The notes beneath the pieces were generated by a model. The model was given only the letters and a program-made list of their open reading frames with translations, made no database searches and had not been told where the DNA came from. Made by a program: the position numbers and the translations under genes. A stretch of 64,000 nucleotides of DNA from Streptococcus pneumoniae (GTDB lineage: Bacteria > Bacillota > Bacilli > Lactobacillales > Streptococcaceae): positions 372,001 through 436,000 of the forward strand of contig NZ_CRPU01000001.1 in assembly GCF_001096185.1 (NCBI RefSeq), in the 5' to 3' direction. Each line of letters starts with the position of its first letter. The stretch's first letter is position 1. Shown here piece by piece: positions 48,726 to 57,378 of this stretch.

Positions 48726-49499
48726 ATGATAAAAGATGAACGTATACTTGAATTGATTGAAATTATTAAAAAGAAAAAAAGAATTGCCGTAAAAGAGCTG
48801 GCAGAAATCACTTTCTCCAGCACAAGTACCTTACGTCGTGATTTAATTTTCTTAGAAAATCAAGGTCTTATCAAAAGAAAACACGGATACGTGACCCTGT
48901 CCTCTATGAACACAATTGAACTTTCTCATCAAATACGTGAAGGAGAAAGTACTAGGCAAAAAAGACTAATCGCTAGTCTCGCTAAAGACTTTATTCGGTC
49001 AGGTATGTGTATCTATCTAGATTCTAGTACTACTACCTACGAACTTTGTCCCTATCTTTCTGAACTTGATAATTTGATTATTTTTACAAATGGTTTACAT
49101 ACTGCACAAACTCTATCTGAAACTGTTAAAGATAGCTCCAAAATCTTTATCACATCTGGCGAGGTCAAACATCAATCCTGTTCCGTGGTCAACTATGATA
49201 AGGAAAATTCTTTATTAGATCATTTTAATATCGATTTAGCATTTTGTTCAGCAAGAGGTATTGATGACCAATATGTTTATGAAGCTTCTCTCAGCCAAGC
49301 TATTTCAAAAAAGAATATTATTGACAAAGCCCATGAAACCATCTTACTGATTGATAGTTCTAAATTTTACAAGACTGGATTTTTTAAAATTAATCCTCTC
49401 TCCAAATACACAACCTTTATTTCTGACACCTTGCCAGATCAAAAATTATTAGACGCAGTAGAATTATTTGATGGAGAATGGGTTTCTGATAGTCAATGA
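48726..49499 (+). CDS. fucR: DeoR-family transcriptional regulator of the fucose operon
   Basis: DeoR-type regulator of 257 residues. The N-terminal winged helix-turn-helix is 'RILELIEIIKKKKRIAVKEL' with 'STSTLRRDLIFLENQGLIKR' as recognition region. The C-terminal sugar-phosphate sensing domain has 'CIYLDSSTTTYELCPYL' and 'TNGLHTAQTLSE', the phosphate-binding features of the family. The effector is probably L-fuculose-1-phosphate. It is divergent from fucK with a 175-bp shared control region. The pneumococcal fucR locus is reported as an activator of the operon; the sign of regulation cannot be read from sequence. Confidence 0.92.
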   Translation: MIKDERILELIEIIKKKKRIAVKELAEITFSSTSTLRRDLIFLENQGLIKRKHGYVTLSSMNTIELSHQIREGESTRQKRLIASLAKDFIRSGMCIYLDSSTTTYELCPYLSELDNLIIFTNGLHTAQTLSETVKDSSKIFITSGEVKHQSCSVVNYDKENSLLDHFNIDLAFCSARGIDDQYVYEASLSQAISKKNIIDKAHETILLIDSSKFYKTGFFKINPLSKYTTFISDTLPDQKLLDAVELFDGEWVSDSQ

Positions 49500-49668
49500 A
49501 AATCAAATAGGAAGCTAGTCTCAGGTTGTTCAAAGTACAGATTTGAAAATTGATCAAGTCAGCTCGAAACACTGTTTTGAGGTTGTATATGGAGCTGACA
49601 AAGTCAAGTCCCCCATGGACACGGCAAGACAAAGCTGACATGATGTGAAGAGATTTTCGAAGAGTATT
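49491..49668 (-). repeat. Degenerate BOX element
   Basis: Starts with AGTCAATGAAAATCAAATAG, overlapping the fucR stop, and contains CACTGTTTTGAGGTTGTATA and ACGGCAAGACAAAGCTGACA (a mutated boxA core). It ends with GAGATTTTCGAAGAGTAT. The orientation is minus. Confidence 0.75.
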
Positions 49669-49737
49669 CGTTCTGTCTGCTGACTGATTTACAAATACTC
49701 ACCACATGACATTATTTTCTCAGTCACCCCAAAAACA

Positions 49738-49869
49738 GAGGCTGGGCAAATACCCAATTTCAGGAGAAAATGGAGTAAACCTTCCCACAATAAAACGCAT
49801 AATATCAAGTTTTTGCACACCTGATATTATGCGTTTTTCTGATTTTAAAGACTTTTTCGCCTAGACCCT
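49738..49869. repeat. Small MITE-like element or insertion-sequence remnant
   Basis: About 130 bp with imperfect terminal inverted repeats (AGAGGCTGGGCAAATACC at the left; AGGGTCTAGGCGAAAAAG read from the right). Near the centre-right a 16-bp perfect stem, AAAACGCATAATATCA and its complement, forms a strong hairpin at 49793-49838, followed by TTTTT. It has no coding potential. It could also terminate fucR read-through before the toxin array. Confidence 0.5.
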
Positions 49870-49891
49870 ATATTTCAAGAATTAAGTGACC

Positions 49892-49920
49892 TTGATGATC
49901 TAAATTTATTATGGTATACT
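49892..49920 (+). promoter_or_regulatory. Promoter of toxin gene, copy 1
   Basis: TTGATG, 17-bp spacer, TATACT. The leader that follows holds the palindrome ATCGGTTACCGAT and a TTCCT that can pair with the AGGAG of the ribosome site. Confidence 0.8.
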
Positions 49921-49978
49921 ATTTTTGTCATCGGTTACCGATTACGTTCCTATGGGTTCGTGAGAGGAGGTGAAACTA

Positions 49979-50077
49979 ATGAGCCTTATCATAGAGCTCG
50001 CTCTTACTATTATAGCGGATGTTATAGCTGGAATTATCTTGTATTTCGTCTGCAGATGGCTAGATAGTAAGGAGTAG
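49979..50077 (+). CDS. Fst-like hydrophobic toxin peptide, copy 1
   Basis: A 32-residue peptide with one membrane helix and a charged C-terminus. It starts MSLIIELALTIIADVIAG and ends CRWLDSKE. A perfect GGAGG site precedes the ATG. The pattern of an IxAxxxAGI membrane core followed by WLD resembles the Fst/Ldr family of type I toxins from Gram-positive bacteria, which damage the membrane when over-produced. The gene is followed by a hairpin and faced by a convergent antisense promoter at 50193-50221. Assignment rests on peptide shape and locus layout; no homology search was possible. Confidence 0.75.
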   Translation: MSLIIELALTIIADVIAGIILYFVCRWLDSKE

Positions 50078-50123
50078 ACCGACTGACTAGCCTATAAACA
50101 CCCGTTAAATCGCTAAGATACGT

Positions 50124-50186
50124 CAAAAAAGCCCTTAACTATCGCACTAGTTAGGGGCTTTGGTGTTCTAATGAACCTTATCAATT
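50124..50186 (-). ncRNA. Antisense antitoxin RNA, copy 1
   Basis: The minus-strand promoter TTGAAC (50216-50221), 17-bp spacer, TAGAAT (50193-50198) with extended TGC predicts a start near 50186. A 12-bp hairpin (AGCCCCTAACTA and its near-complement) followed by TTTTTT ends the RNA near 50124, giving about 62 nt. Its 5' part covers 50168-50183, which repeats the toxin start region (49976-49991) with one mismatch, so the RNA can pair with the toxin ribosome site and start codon. Confidence 0.75.
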
Positions 50187-50234
50187 AACTATATTCTAGC
50201 ATATAATCTACAATAGTTCAAGCATTAAGTGACC

Positions 50235-50263
50235 TTGATGATCTAAATTTAGTGTGGTATAAT
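50235..50263 (+). promoter_or_regulatory. Promoter of toxin gene, copy 2
   Basis: TTGATG, 17-bp spacer, TATAAT: the strongest of the three toxin promoters, with a consensus -10. Confidence 0.8.
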
Positions 50264-50321
50264 ACTTTTGTCATCGGTTACCGATTACGTTCCTATGGGT
50301 TCGTGAGAGGAGGTGAAACTA

Positions 50322-50420
50322 ATGAGCCTTATACCAGAGCTTGCTCTTACTATTATAGCAGATGTTATAGCTGGAATTATCTTGTATTTCGTCTGCAAAT
50401 GGCTAGATGGTAAGAAGTAG
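50322..50420 (+). CDS. Fst-like hydrophobic toxin peptide, copy 2
   Basis: A 32-residue peptide starting MSLIPELALTIIADVIAG and ending CKWLDGKK. It differs from copy 1 at four positions (Ile5 to Pro, Arg26 to Lys, Ser30 to Gly, and the last residue Glu to Lys). The promoter, leader, GGAGG site and downstream hairpin are conserved. The more basic tail may change membrane insertion. Like copy 1, it is faced by its own antisense RNA promoter. Confidence 0.75.
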   Translation: MSLIPELALTIIADVIAGIILYFVCKWLDGKK

Positions 50421-50466
50421 ACCGAATGACTAGCCTGTAAACACCCGTTAAATCGCTAAGATACGT

Positions 50467-50529
50467 AAAAAAAGCCCTTAACTACCGACATAGTTAGGGG
50501 CTTTGGTGTTCTAATGAACCTTATACACT
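50467..50529 (-). ncRNA. Antisense antitoxin RNA, copy 2
   Basis: The promoter TTGAAC (50559-50564), 17-bp spacer, TAGAAT (50536-50541) predicts a start near 50529. The RNA ends in a hairpin with a TTTTTTT run near 50467. It contains the complement of CTAATGAACCTTATAC (50511-50526), which matches the copy 2 toxin start CTAATGAGCCTTATAC at all but one base, including the TATAC ending that differs from copy 1. Confidence 0.75.
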
Positions 50530-50577
50530 AACTATATTCTAGCATATAATCTACAATAGTTCAAGCATTAAGCAATG

Positions 50578-50606
50578 TTGATGATCTAAATTTAATGTGA
50601 TATACT
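50578..50606 (+). promoter_or_regulatory. Promoter of toxin gene, copy 3
   Basis: TTGATG, 17-bp spacer, TATACT, conserved although flanking bases have changed (AAGCAATG in place of AAGTGACC). Confidence 0.8.
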
Positions 50607-50664
50607 ATTTTTGTCATCGGTTACCGATTACGTTCCTTACGGTTCGTGAGAGGAGGTGAAACTA

Positions 50665-50763
50665 ATGAACCTTGCCCCAGAGCTCGTTCTTACTATTGTA
50701 GCGGACGTCATAGCAGGAATTATCTTGTATTTCGTCTGCAAATGGCTAGATGGTAAGAAGTAG
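50665..50763 (+). CDS. Fst-like hydrophobic toxin peptide, copy 3
   Basis: A 32-residue peptide starting MNLAPELVLTIVADVIAG and ending CKWLDGKK. It is the most diverged copy: several changes fall in the first eleven residues and there are silent changes beyond, while the membrane core and WLDGKK tail are kept. The mixture of conservative and silent changes suggests selection on the peptide. The leader has CCTTACGG in place of CCTATGGG, but the TTCCT element and GGAGG site remain. Confidence 0.75.
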   Translation: MNLAPELVLTIVADVIAGIILYFVCKWLDGKK

Positions 50764-50810
50764 ACCGAATGACTAGCCTGTAAACACCCGTTAAATCGCT
50801 AAGATACGTC

Positions 50811-50872
50811 AAAAAATCCCTTAACTACTGCAATAGTTAAGGGATTTGGTGTTCTAATGAACCTTGCCTATC
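50811..50872 (-). ncRNA. Antisense antitoxin RNA, copy 3
   Basis: The promoter TTGAAA (50902-50907), 17-bp spacer, TAGAAT (50879-50884) with extended TGT is kept although the surrounding sequence has no similarity to copies 1 and 2. The terminator stem has compensating changes (ATCCC/GGGAT in place of AGCCC/GGGCT). The region 50854-50868 repeats the copy 3 toxin start 50662-50676 exactly over 15 bases. Confidence 0.75.
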
Positions 50873-50970
50873 GATTTTATTCTAACATACAGGTCCAGAT
50901 ATTTCAAGAGTTTTATTTATTTTTTAAAGTTCTGGAAAGGTCTATAATGAAGTTAGCCATCTAGTACCCC

Positions 50971-51004
50971 AAAAACCGACCAGCTCTTATGAACTAGTCG
51001 GTTT
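50971..51004 (-). terminator. Terminator of the adc operon
   Basis: AAACCGACTAG pairs with CTGGTCGGTTT (11 bp, one G-U) on the minus strand, followed by TTGGGG, with five T in all counting the stem end. It lies 5 bp past the adcA stop and faces the toxin array. Confidence 0.75.
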
Positions 51005-51008
51005 CTCA

Positions 51009-52514
51009 TCAATGCGCCAACATTTCTTGGGCGATTTCTTGACCAGATAGGTTATCTGGATAGTAGGTTGGCCAGTTATCCATTTCTTCAAAGAGGGCTT
51101 CTTGGCTTGTGCCTCCAAAGAAGATATGGAAATGTTCTGCCTTAACTGGGGCGATATTGTGGTCGCTAAACTGAACATACTTGAATTGTCCAGCATCAGC
51201 ATCTATCGCTTCAAAGAGGAAGCGCACGCCACGATTACCTTTCTTGTAAGTCAAGATTTTCTTTCCAACATACTTATAAGTATATTTCTTGCTTTGTCCA
51301 CCTTGAACAAATTCTATAGTGTTATCAGTAATGTTAATCTTAGTCACATCTGTCTGATAGCCTTTTGTATAGTAAGCCTTGTACTCAGCCTGAGTCATCT
51401 TACCAGTCAACTTAGCCTTGTAGTCAAAGACTTGGTCAAACGTGCCATCTTCAAGGAAAGGATAAACTGATTGCCAGTTACCTGCATAGTCACTCAAGGT
51501 GCGGTCCTTGACAGCTGTATCTTCAAAGTAACCATTTTGAACTGTCTTGGTATCCTCTGCCTTTTCAGGCTCAATTGCTGGGCCTTCTTGGTCTGTTGTT
51601 TGTTTTAGAGCCTTGAGGTTTTTCTCCATCACGGAAATGTAGTTTTCTCCAGCTTTGGTGTCCTCTTCTGTCAGACTTTCCAAAGGATTGAGGACATCTG
51701 TTTTGACACCTGCCTCTTTTGAAAGTGTGTTAGCAAGGGCTTGTGAAGCATTTTCTTCAAAGTAGATATAGGCAATTTTATTTTTCTTAACGTACTCTGT
51801 CAATTCCGCCAAGCGAGCAGCTGATGGCTCTGCATCTGGAGAGAGGCCTGAGATTGCGACTTGTTTGAGTCCATAGTCCAAGGCAAGGTAGTTAAAGGCC
51901 GCGTGTTGAGTCACAAAGCTCTTTTGTTTGGATTGAGACAAACCTTCTGCATAAGCCTTATCCAAGGCTAGTAATTTTTCGATATAGGCAGCTGCATTCT
52001 TCTCAAATGTCTCTTTTTTATCAGGATAGTCTGCTGACAAGCTGTCACGGATGTGCTCTACTAGTTTAATGGCACGAACTGGTGATAACCAAACATGGGG
52101 ATCGAACTCATGATGATGGCCTTCTTCTCCATGGTCATGGTCTCCCTCTTCTTCCTCACCACCTGGCAAAAGCAACATATCGCCTGTCGCCTTGATGGTT
52201 TTCACCTTTTTCTTATCCAAGGTATCTAGCAATTTAGGAACCCATGTTTCCATGTTTTCATTTTCATAAACGAAGGTATCTGCGTCTTGAATTTTGGCAA
52301 CTGCCTTGGCAGATGGTTCATATTCGTGGGGTTCTGTACCAGCACCGATGAGGAGTTCTACATTAGCAGTATCTCCTGCGACTTGCTTGGTAAATTCATA
52401 GACAGGGTAAAAGGTTGTCACGATATTGAGTTTGCCATCTGCTTGCTTTTGATTGGAACAAGCCACTAAAAACAAGGCACATAGACTGGCTAGTAATAAG
52501 CTAATTTTTTTCAT
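51009..52514 (-). CDS. adcA: Zinc-binding lipoprotein AdcA with ZinT domain
   Basis: Extracellular zinc-binding component of the AdcABC importer, 501 residues. Lipobox LVAC with Cys19. The N-terminal cluster A-I binding domain holds the His-rich loop 'GDHDHGEEGHHHEFDPH' (about 120-140) and later zinc histidines ('VTQHAAFNYLALDYG'). A C-terminal ZinT/YodA-like domain (about 320-501) ends 'KAEHFHIFFGGTSQEAL'; this two-domain form is typical of streptococcal AdcA. Last gene of adcRCBA, 9 bp after adcB. Zinc starvation should induce it through AdcR. Confidence 0.97.
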   Translation of the reverse strand: MKKISLLLASLCALFLVACSNQKQADGKLNIVTTFYPVYEFTKQVAGDTANVELLIGAGTEPHEYEPSAKAVAKIQDADTFVYENENMETWVPKLLDTLDKKKVKTIKATGDMLLLPGGEEEEGDHDHGEEGHHHEFDPHVWLSPVRAIKLVEHIRDSLSADYPDKKETFEKNAAAYIEKLLALDKAYAEGLSQSKQKSFVTQHAAFNYLALDYGLKQVAISGLSPDAEPSAARLAELTEYVKKNKIAYIYFEENASQALANTLSKEAGVKTDVLNPLESLTEEDTKAGENYISVMEKNLKALKQTTDQEGPAIEPEKAEDTKTVQNGYFEDTAVKDRTLSDYAGNWQSVYPFLEDGTFDQVFDYKAKLTGKMTQAEYKAYYTKGYQTDVTKINITDNTIEFVQGGQSKKYTYKYVGKKILTYKKGNRGVRFLFEAIDADAGQFKYVQFSDHNIAPVKAEHFHIFFGGTSQEALFEEMDNWPTYYPDNLSGQEIAQEMLAH

Positions 52515-52523
52515 CTTAGTCTC

Positions 52524-53330
52524 CTATTTGATAAAACGTCTTACTAAACTGATTAGTAAAAAGACAGTTACAAAAATAATGGTAATACTTGCACTTGCAG
52601 GTGTTTCTGCATAGTAGGAAATGTAAAGTCCTGCTACCATTCCCAAAAATCCAATAGCACTGGCAAGCAGCATAACCGATTTAAAGTTTTTCCCCAGACG
52701 CAGGGCAATACTAGCTGGTAAGACCATGATAGTCGATACCAAAAGAGCTCCTGCAGCAGGAATCATAAGGGCAATGGCCACCCCTGTCACCATGTTAAAA
52801 AGAATGGACATGGTACGAACAGGCAAGCCATCCACAAAGGCCGTATCCTCATCAAAGGTCAGGATATACATTGGACGAAGGAAGAGGAAGGTCAAAATCA
52901 AGACAACCGCTGCAATGACAAAGAGGGAAATAACCTGCTCCTCACTGATAGTCACGATTGAACCAAAAAGATACTGGTCCAAACTCATAGAACTCGAGCT
53001 TTTACCCTTGCTCATAACAATCAGAGAAACAGCCAGACCTGTTGACATGAGGATAGCTGTCCCGATTTCCATAAAACTCTTATAAACCGTACGGAGATAC
53101 TCCAGAAAGATCGCCGCAATCAAGACAATGGCAATAGTAGAAATAGTTGGAGAAATCCCTAGTACCAGACCAAAGGCTACACCTGAAAGAGAGACGTGGC
53201 TGAGGGTATCACTCATCAAACTCTGACGGCGCAAGATAAGGAAGGTCCCCAATACCGGCGAGAAAAGACTCATGGCAATAACGGCCAGAAAGGCACGTTG
53301 CATAAAGTCATAAGATAACAAACTAAGCAT
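52524..53330 (-). CDS. adcB: Zinc ABC transporter permease AdcB
   Basis: ABC-3 family permease of 268 residues with about eight membrane segments ('[20 protein letters not shown]', '[19 protein letters not shown]'). It moves zinc delivered by AdcA. The frame is open eight codons upstream to 53354, but ATG 53330 has AGGAGG six bases before it and overlaps the adcC stop by 8 bp, as expected for coupled translation. Confidence 0.95.
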   Translation of the reverse strand: MLSLLSYDFMQRAFLAVIAMSLFSPVLGTFLILRRQSLMSDTLSHVSLSGVAFGLVLGISPTISTIAIVLIAAIFLEYLRTVYKSFMEIGTAILMSTGLAVSLIVMSKGKSSSSMSLDQYLFGSIVTISEEQVISLFVIAAVVLILTFLFLRPMYILTFDEDTAFVDGLPVRTMSILFNMVTGVAIALMIPAAGALLVSTIMVLPASIALRLGKNFKSVMLLASAIGFLGMVAGLYISYYAETPASASITIIFVTVFLLISLVRRFIK

Positions 53331-54027
53331 GGCCCACCTCCTGATCATTCTCATGAACGTTGAAACAACGCCATGGCGAGTCTTGGTTACGGACTAGATG
53401 AATATTGCGATCCGCATAATCCTTAACTTCTTCAGGGTCATGGGTAATCATCAAAACAGCCTTACCATGATGATGGGCGCTGTGGTGCATGAGTTCGTAA
53501 AATTCGTTTTTACTTCCTGCATCCATCCCCGTTGTCGGCTCATCTAGGATAAACACATCTGGATCCGAAGCAAACATGCGCGCAATCACCGCTCGCTGCT
53601 TTTGTCCTCCAGATAGAGACCCCAAGCGTTTGTCTCGGTGTTCCCACATACCAACTGAGTCCAAACTAGCCTTGATATGCTCCTCATCATGAGCATTCAA
53701 ACGACGGAACCAACCTTTTCTCGGGTAGCGACCGGACTTGACAAATTCATAAACCGTACTTGGAAAACCAGCATTAAAACTGGCAATCTGTTGAGGAAGG
53801 TAAGCTATTCTCAATTTCTTACCCTGCGTATTTGTCTTTGAAATGGTCACCCTACCAATGCGTGGTTGGAGGATTCCAAGACTGGCCTTGATGAGTGTCG
53901 TCTTAGCTGCCCCATTCTCCCCCGTCAAGGTAACAAATTCCCCACTATCAACACTATAATTGATATGTTCAAGAACAGGCTCCTTATCATAATAGAAGGA
54001 TAACTCCTCTACCGTAATATATCTCAT
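53323..54027 (-). CDS. adcC: Zinc ABC transporter ATPase AdcC
   Basis: ATP-binding subunit of 234 residues. The Walker A segment reads GENGAAKT (36-43), with Ala at position 41 where the consensus has Gly. The other motifs are standard: Q-loop '[10 protein letters not shown]', signature 'LSGGQKQR', Walker B '[12 protein letters not shown]' and switch 'MITHD'. A His-rich stretch '[10 protein letters not shown]' lies between Walker B and the switch. The start codon overlaps adcR's stop by one base (54027), and the end overlaps adcB. The Ala variant is, to my memory, shared by other Gram-positive zinc-uptake ATPases, so it is probably functional. Confidence 0.95.
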   Translation of the reverse strand: MRYITVEELSFYYDKEPVLEHINYSVDSGEFVTLTGENGAAKTTLIKASLGILQPRIGRVTISKTNTQGKKLRIAYLPQQIASFNAGFPSTVYEFVKSGRYPRKGWFRRLNAHDEEHIKASLDSVGMWEHRDKRLGSLSGGQKQRAVIARMFASDPDVFILDEPTTGMDAGSKNEFYELMHHSAHHHGKAVLMITHDPEEVKDYADRNIHLVRNQDSPWRCFNVHENDQEVGHA

Positions 54028-54467
54028 TATTTGATTTCTCCTACTAAAGCAGTCAAAAACCGCTGGATCACTTTTTGTTCATTTGGAGTAAACTGAGTTG
54101 CCACTTGTTCATAGGTTAAAAGTGTATGCTCATGGTGATGGTGGTGCTCCTCAGCGATTGGACGAGCCAAGTCAGTCAACTGATAAAAAATCACACGCGC
54201 ATCTTTAGGATCTTTAGACGTTTCCAACATCCCTTCCTTGACCAAAGACTTAATAGCTTTGGTAACTGCTGCCTGACTGACATTGAGGCGACGAGCTAAT
54301 TCTGAATTTGTTAAAGATTCCTCTGACAAAAGCATGAGAATGTGCTCCTGAGTATTGGTCAGGGCCACCTCGCTAGTGCAATGACCTATTAGAATTTCAT
54401 GCTGATTTTCTGCCTGCAAAATTACCTCATTCAAAAAAGCATCAATATCCTTCGCTAGCTGTCTCAT
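54027..54467 (-). CDS. adcR: Zinc-responsive MarR-family repressor AdcR
   Basis: Winged helix repressor of 146 residues that binds DNA with zinc and shuts off zinc uptake genes. The helix-turn-helix is '[20 protein letters not shown]'. All zinc ligands known for pneumococcal AdcR are at the expected positions: Glu24, Cys30, His42, His108 and His112. It heads the adcRCBA operon, and an AdcR box overlaps its own promoter, giving autoregulation. Confidence 0.97.
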   Translation of the reverse strand: MRQLAKDIDAFLNEVILQAENQHEILIGHCTSEVALTNTQEHILMLLSEESLTNSELARRLNVSQAAVTKAIKSLVKEGMLETSKDPKDARVIFYQLTDLARPIAEEHHHHHEHTLLTYEQVATQFTPNEQKVIQRFLTALVGEIK

Positions 54468-54531
54468 ATCTGACTCCTTTCCTTTTGGACTTCTCTTTTT
54501 TAAGAGAAAAATACTATTCTGTAGAATTTTA

Positions 54532-54570
54532 TTTACCAGTTAATTATATCACAAGCAAAAAAAGAGTCAA
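54532..54570 (-). promoter_or_regulatory. adc operon promoter with AdcR box
   Basis: TTGACT (54565-54570), 16-bp spacer, TATAAT (54543-54548). TTAACTGGTAAA at 54532-54543 matches the AdcR motif TTAACYRGTTAA at 11 of 12 positions and abuts the -10 box, so bound AdcR would block polymerase. The -35 box lies within the dlt terminator stem. Confidence 0.85.
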
Positions 54571-54606
54571 GAAAAAACGTGAAAATAGGCTGTATTCTTG
54601 AACTCT
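54557..54606 (-). terminator. Terminator of the dlt operon
   Basis: AGAGTTCAAGAA (54595-54606) pairs with TTCTTGACTCT (54563-54573) with a single bulge, followed by TTTTTTTG. The loop is long (about 21 nt). It lies 14 bp past the dltD stop. Confidence 0.72.
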
Positions 54607-54619
54607 TCTATATTATGAT

Positions 54620-56123
<1,504 letters not shown>

Positions 56124-56133
56124 TTATTTCCTT

Positions 56134-57378
56134 TTATTTTTTAAACCATAAATCATTCAAAAATCCAGAAAAGATTAAGAATGACAGCATGACGACATGG
56201 AAGGTGACAACCATGCCAAGCAACTGAATCCAGCGATTCTCAGGTAGAGCAGGCTTCCCTGCTTTTTTCCGTTCCTTATTGAGCGTTTTTTTCTTACGAA
56301 CCCAAGCGTCATTGATGACCAGTCCAATCCCATGAAAGAGCCCATAGGCGATGTAGTACCAGGTCACACCATGCCAAAATCCCATAATCAGCATATTTAC
56401 AATGTAGGCCACACTTGAGGTTACATTGCGATTTTTAAAGACCTTCTTTCTGGTCAATACCATCACCATCCGCATAAAGACAAAGTCACGGAACCAGAAA
56501 GATAGACTCATGTGCCAACGATTCCAAAACTCCTTTAAATCCCTTGATAAAAAGGGCTTGTTAAAGTTGATAGGGCTACGGATTCCCATCAAGTTTGAGA
56601 TGCCCAAAGCAAACATAGAATAACCTGCAAAGTCAAAGAAGAGCTCCAGACCAAAAGTATACATAACTGCCAAGGCATAGAGATTAAAGAAGCCACCTGA
56701 CTGCAAGGCTAAATTCTTCAGAGGAGGTAGTAAGGTCTCTCCTAAAACATGAGCTAGGATAAACTTATACAAAAAGCCCCGCATGATATAGCGAACAGAC
56801 TCATCCAGCATATCCATCAACTCATCTCGCTCAGGAATGGTCTGATAATTTTCATTAAAACGCTTAAAGCGATCGATTGGACCACTTGAAAAAGTCGGCA
56901 TGAAGAGAAGGAAACGGAGGAATTCCCAGAGGGTAAAATCCTTAATCACTCCATCTCTCAGCTCTATGATAATTCCAACCGAACGAAAGGTCAGGTAAGA
57001 AATTCCCAAGAACCCAAGCAAAGACTGCGTTCCATTGATAGCTGGCTGCACCTTGACAAAGATAATCGGAAGGAGAGACAGAAAACTAACTAAGTAGAAG
57101 ACCCACTTGCCATCCTTGCTTTTTCGATAATGCTTGTAGAAAAGCAGGAGCACTATTTCCCAGCAAAGGTAAATACCCAAGGCAGCTAGTTGATTGGTCT
57201 TTCCACCCACCAACATGGTGACGATAAAGAAGAGACTTACCAGCACTTCATACCAGGTAAAGCGTTTCTTGAAAAAGAGGCCTATAAAGATGGGCAAGGT
57301 TGCAGCAATCACATAGACAAAATACTGAGGATTACCGTATGGCTCTAAATGAGGAAGCTGTTGAAAGAACTCCATCAT
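56134..57378 (-). CDS. dltB: D-alanyl transporter DltB (MBOAT family)
   Basis: Membrane-bound O-acyltransferase family protein of 414 residues with about eleven hydrophobic segments. It passes D-alanine across the membrane from DltC. The family's essential His lies in '[20 protein letters not shown]', and '[16 protein letters not shown]' is also typical. Its ATG overlaps the dltA stop by 4 bp (ATGA). Confidence 0.96.
   Translation of the reverse strand: MMEFFQQLPHLEPYGNPQYFVYVIAATLPIFIGLFFKKRFTWYEVLVSLFFIVTMLVGGKTNQLAALGIYLCWEIVLLLFYKHYRKSKDGKWVFYLVSFLSLLPIIFVKVQPAINGTQSLLGFLGISYLTFRSVGIIIELRDGVIKDFTLWEFLRFLLFMPTFSSGPIDRFKRFNENYQTIPERDELMDMLDESVRYIMRGFLYKFILAHVLGETLLPPLKNLALQSGGFFNLYALAVMYTFGLELFFDFAGYSMFALGISNLMGIRSPINFNKPFLSRDLKEFWNRWHMSLSFWFRDFVFMRMVMVLTRKKVFKNRNVTSSVAYIVNMLIMGFWHGVTWYYIAYGLFHGIGLVINDAWVRKKKTLNKERKKAGKPALPENRWIQLLGMVVTFHVVMLSFLIFSGFLNDLWFKK

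Larger units (their letters stand above)
49882..50910 (+). repeat. Three tandem copies of a 343-bp toxin-antisense cassette
   Basis: The start codons at 49979, 50322 and 50665 are exactly 343 bp apart, and the promoters, leaders, coding regions, convergent terminators and antisense promoters recur in register. Copies 1 and 2 are nearly identical; copy 3 has diverged most, especially past its terminator. It looks like tandem duplication of one type I toxin-antitoxin unit. Confidence 0.93.

Noticed and set aside
49882-50910. Possible CRISPR array or tRNA-like repeats
   Set aside because: The repeat unit is 343 bp and contains promoters, a coding frame and terminators; there are no short repeats with unique spacers and no cas genes.
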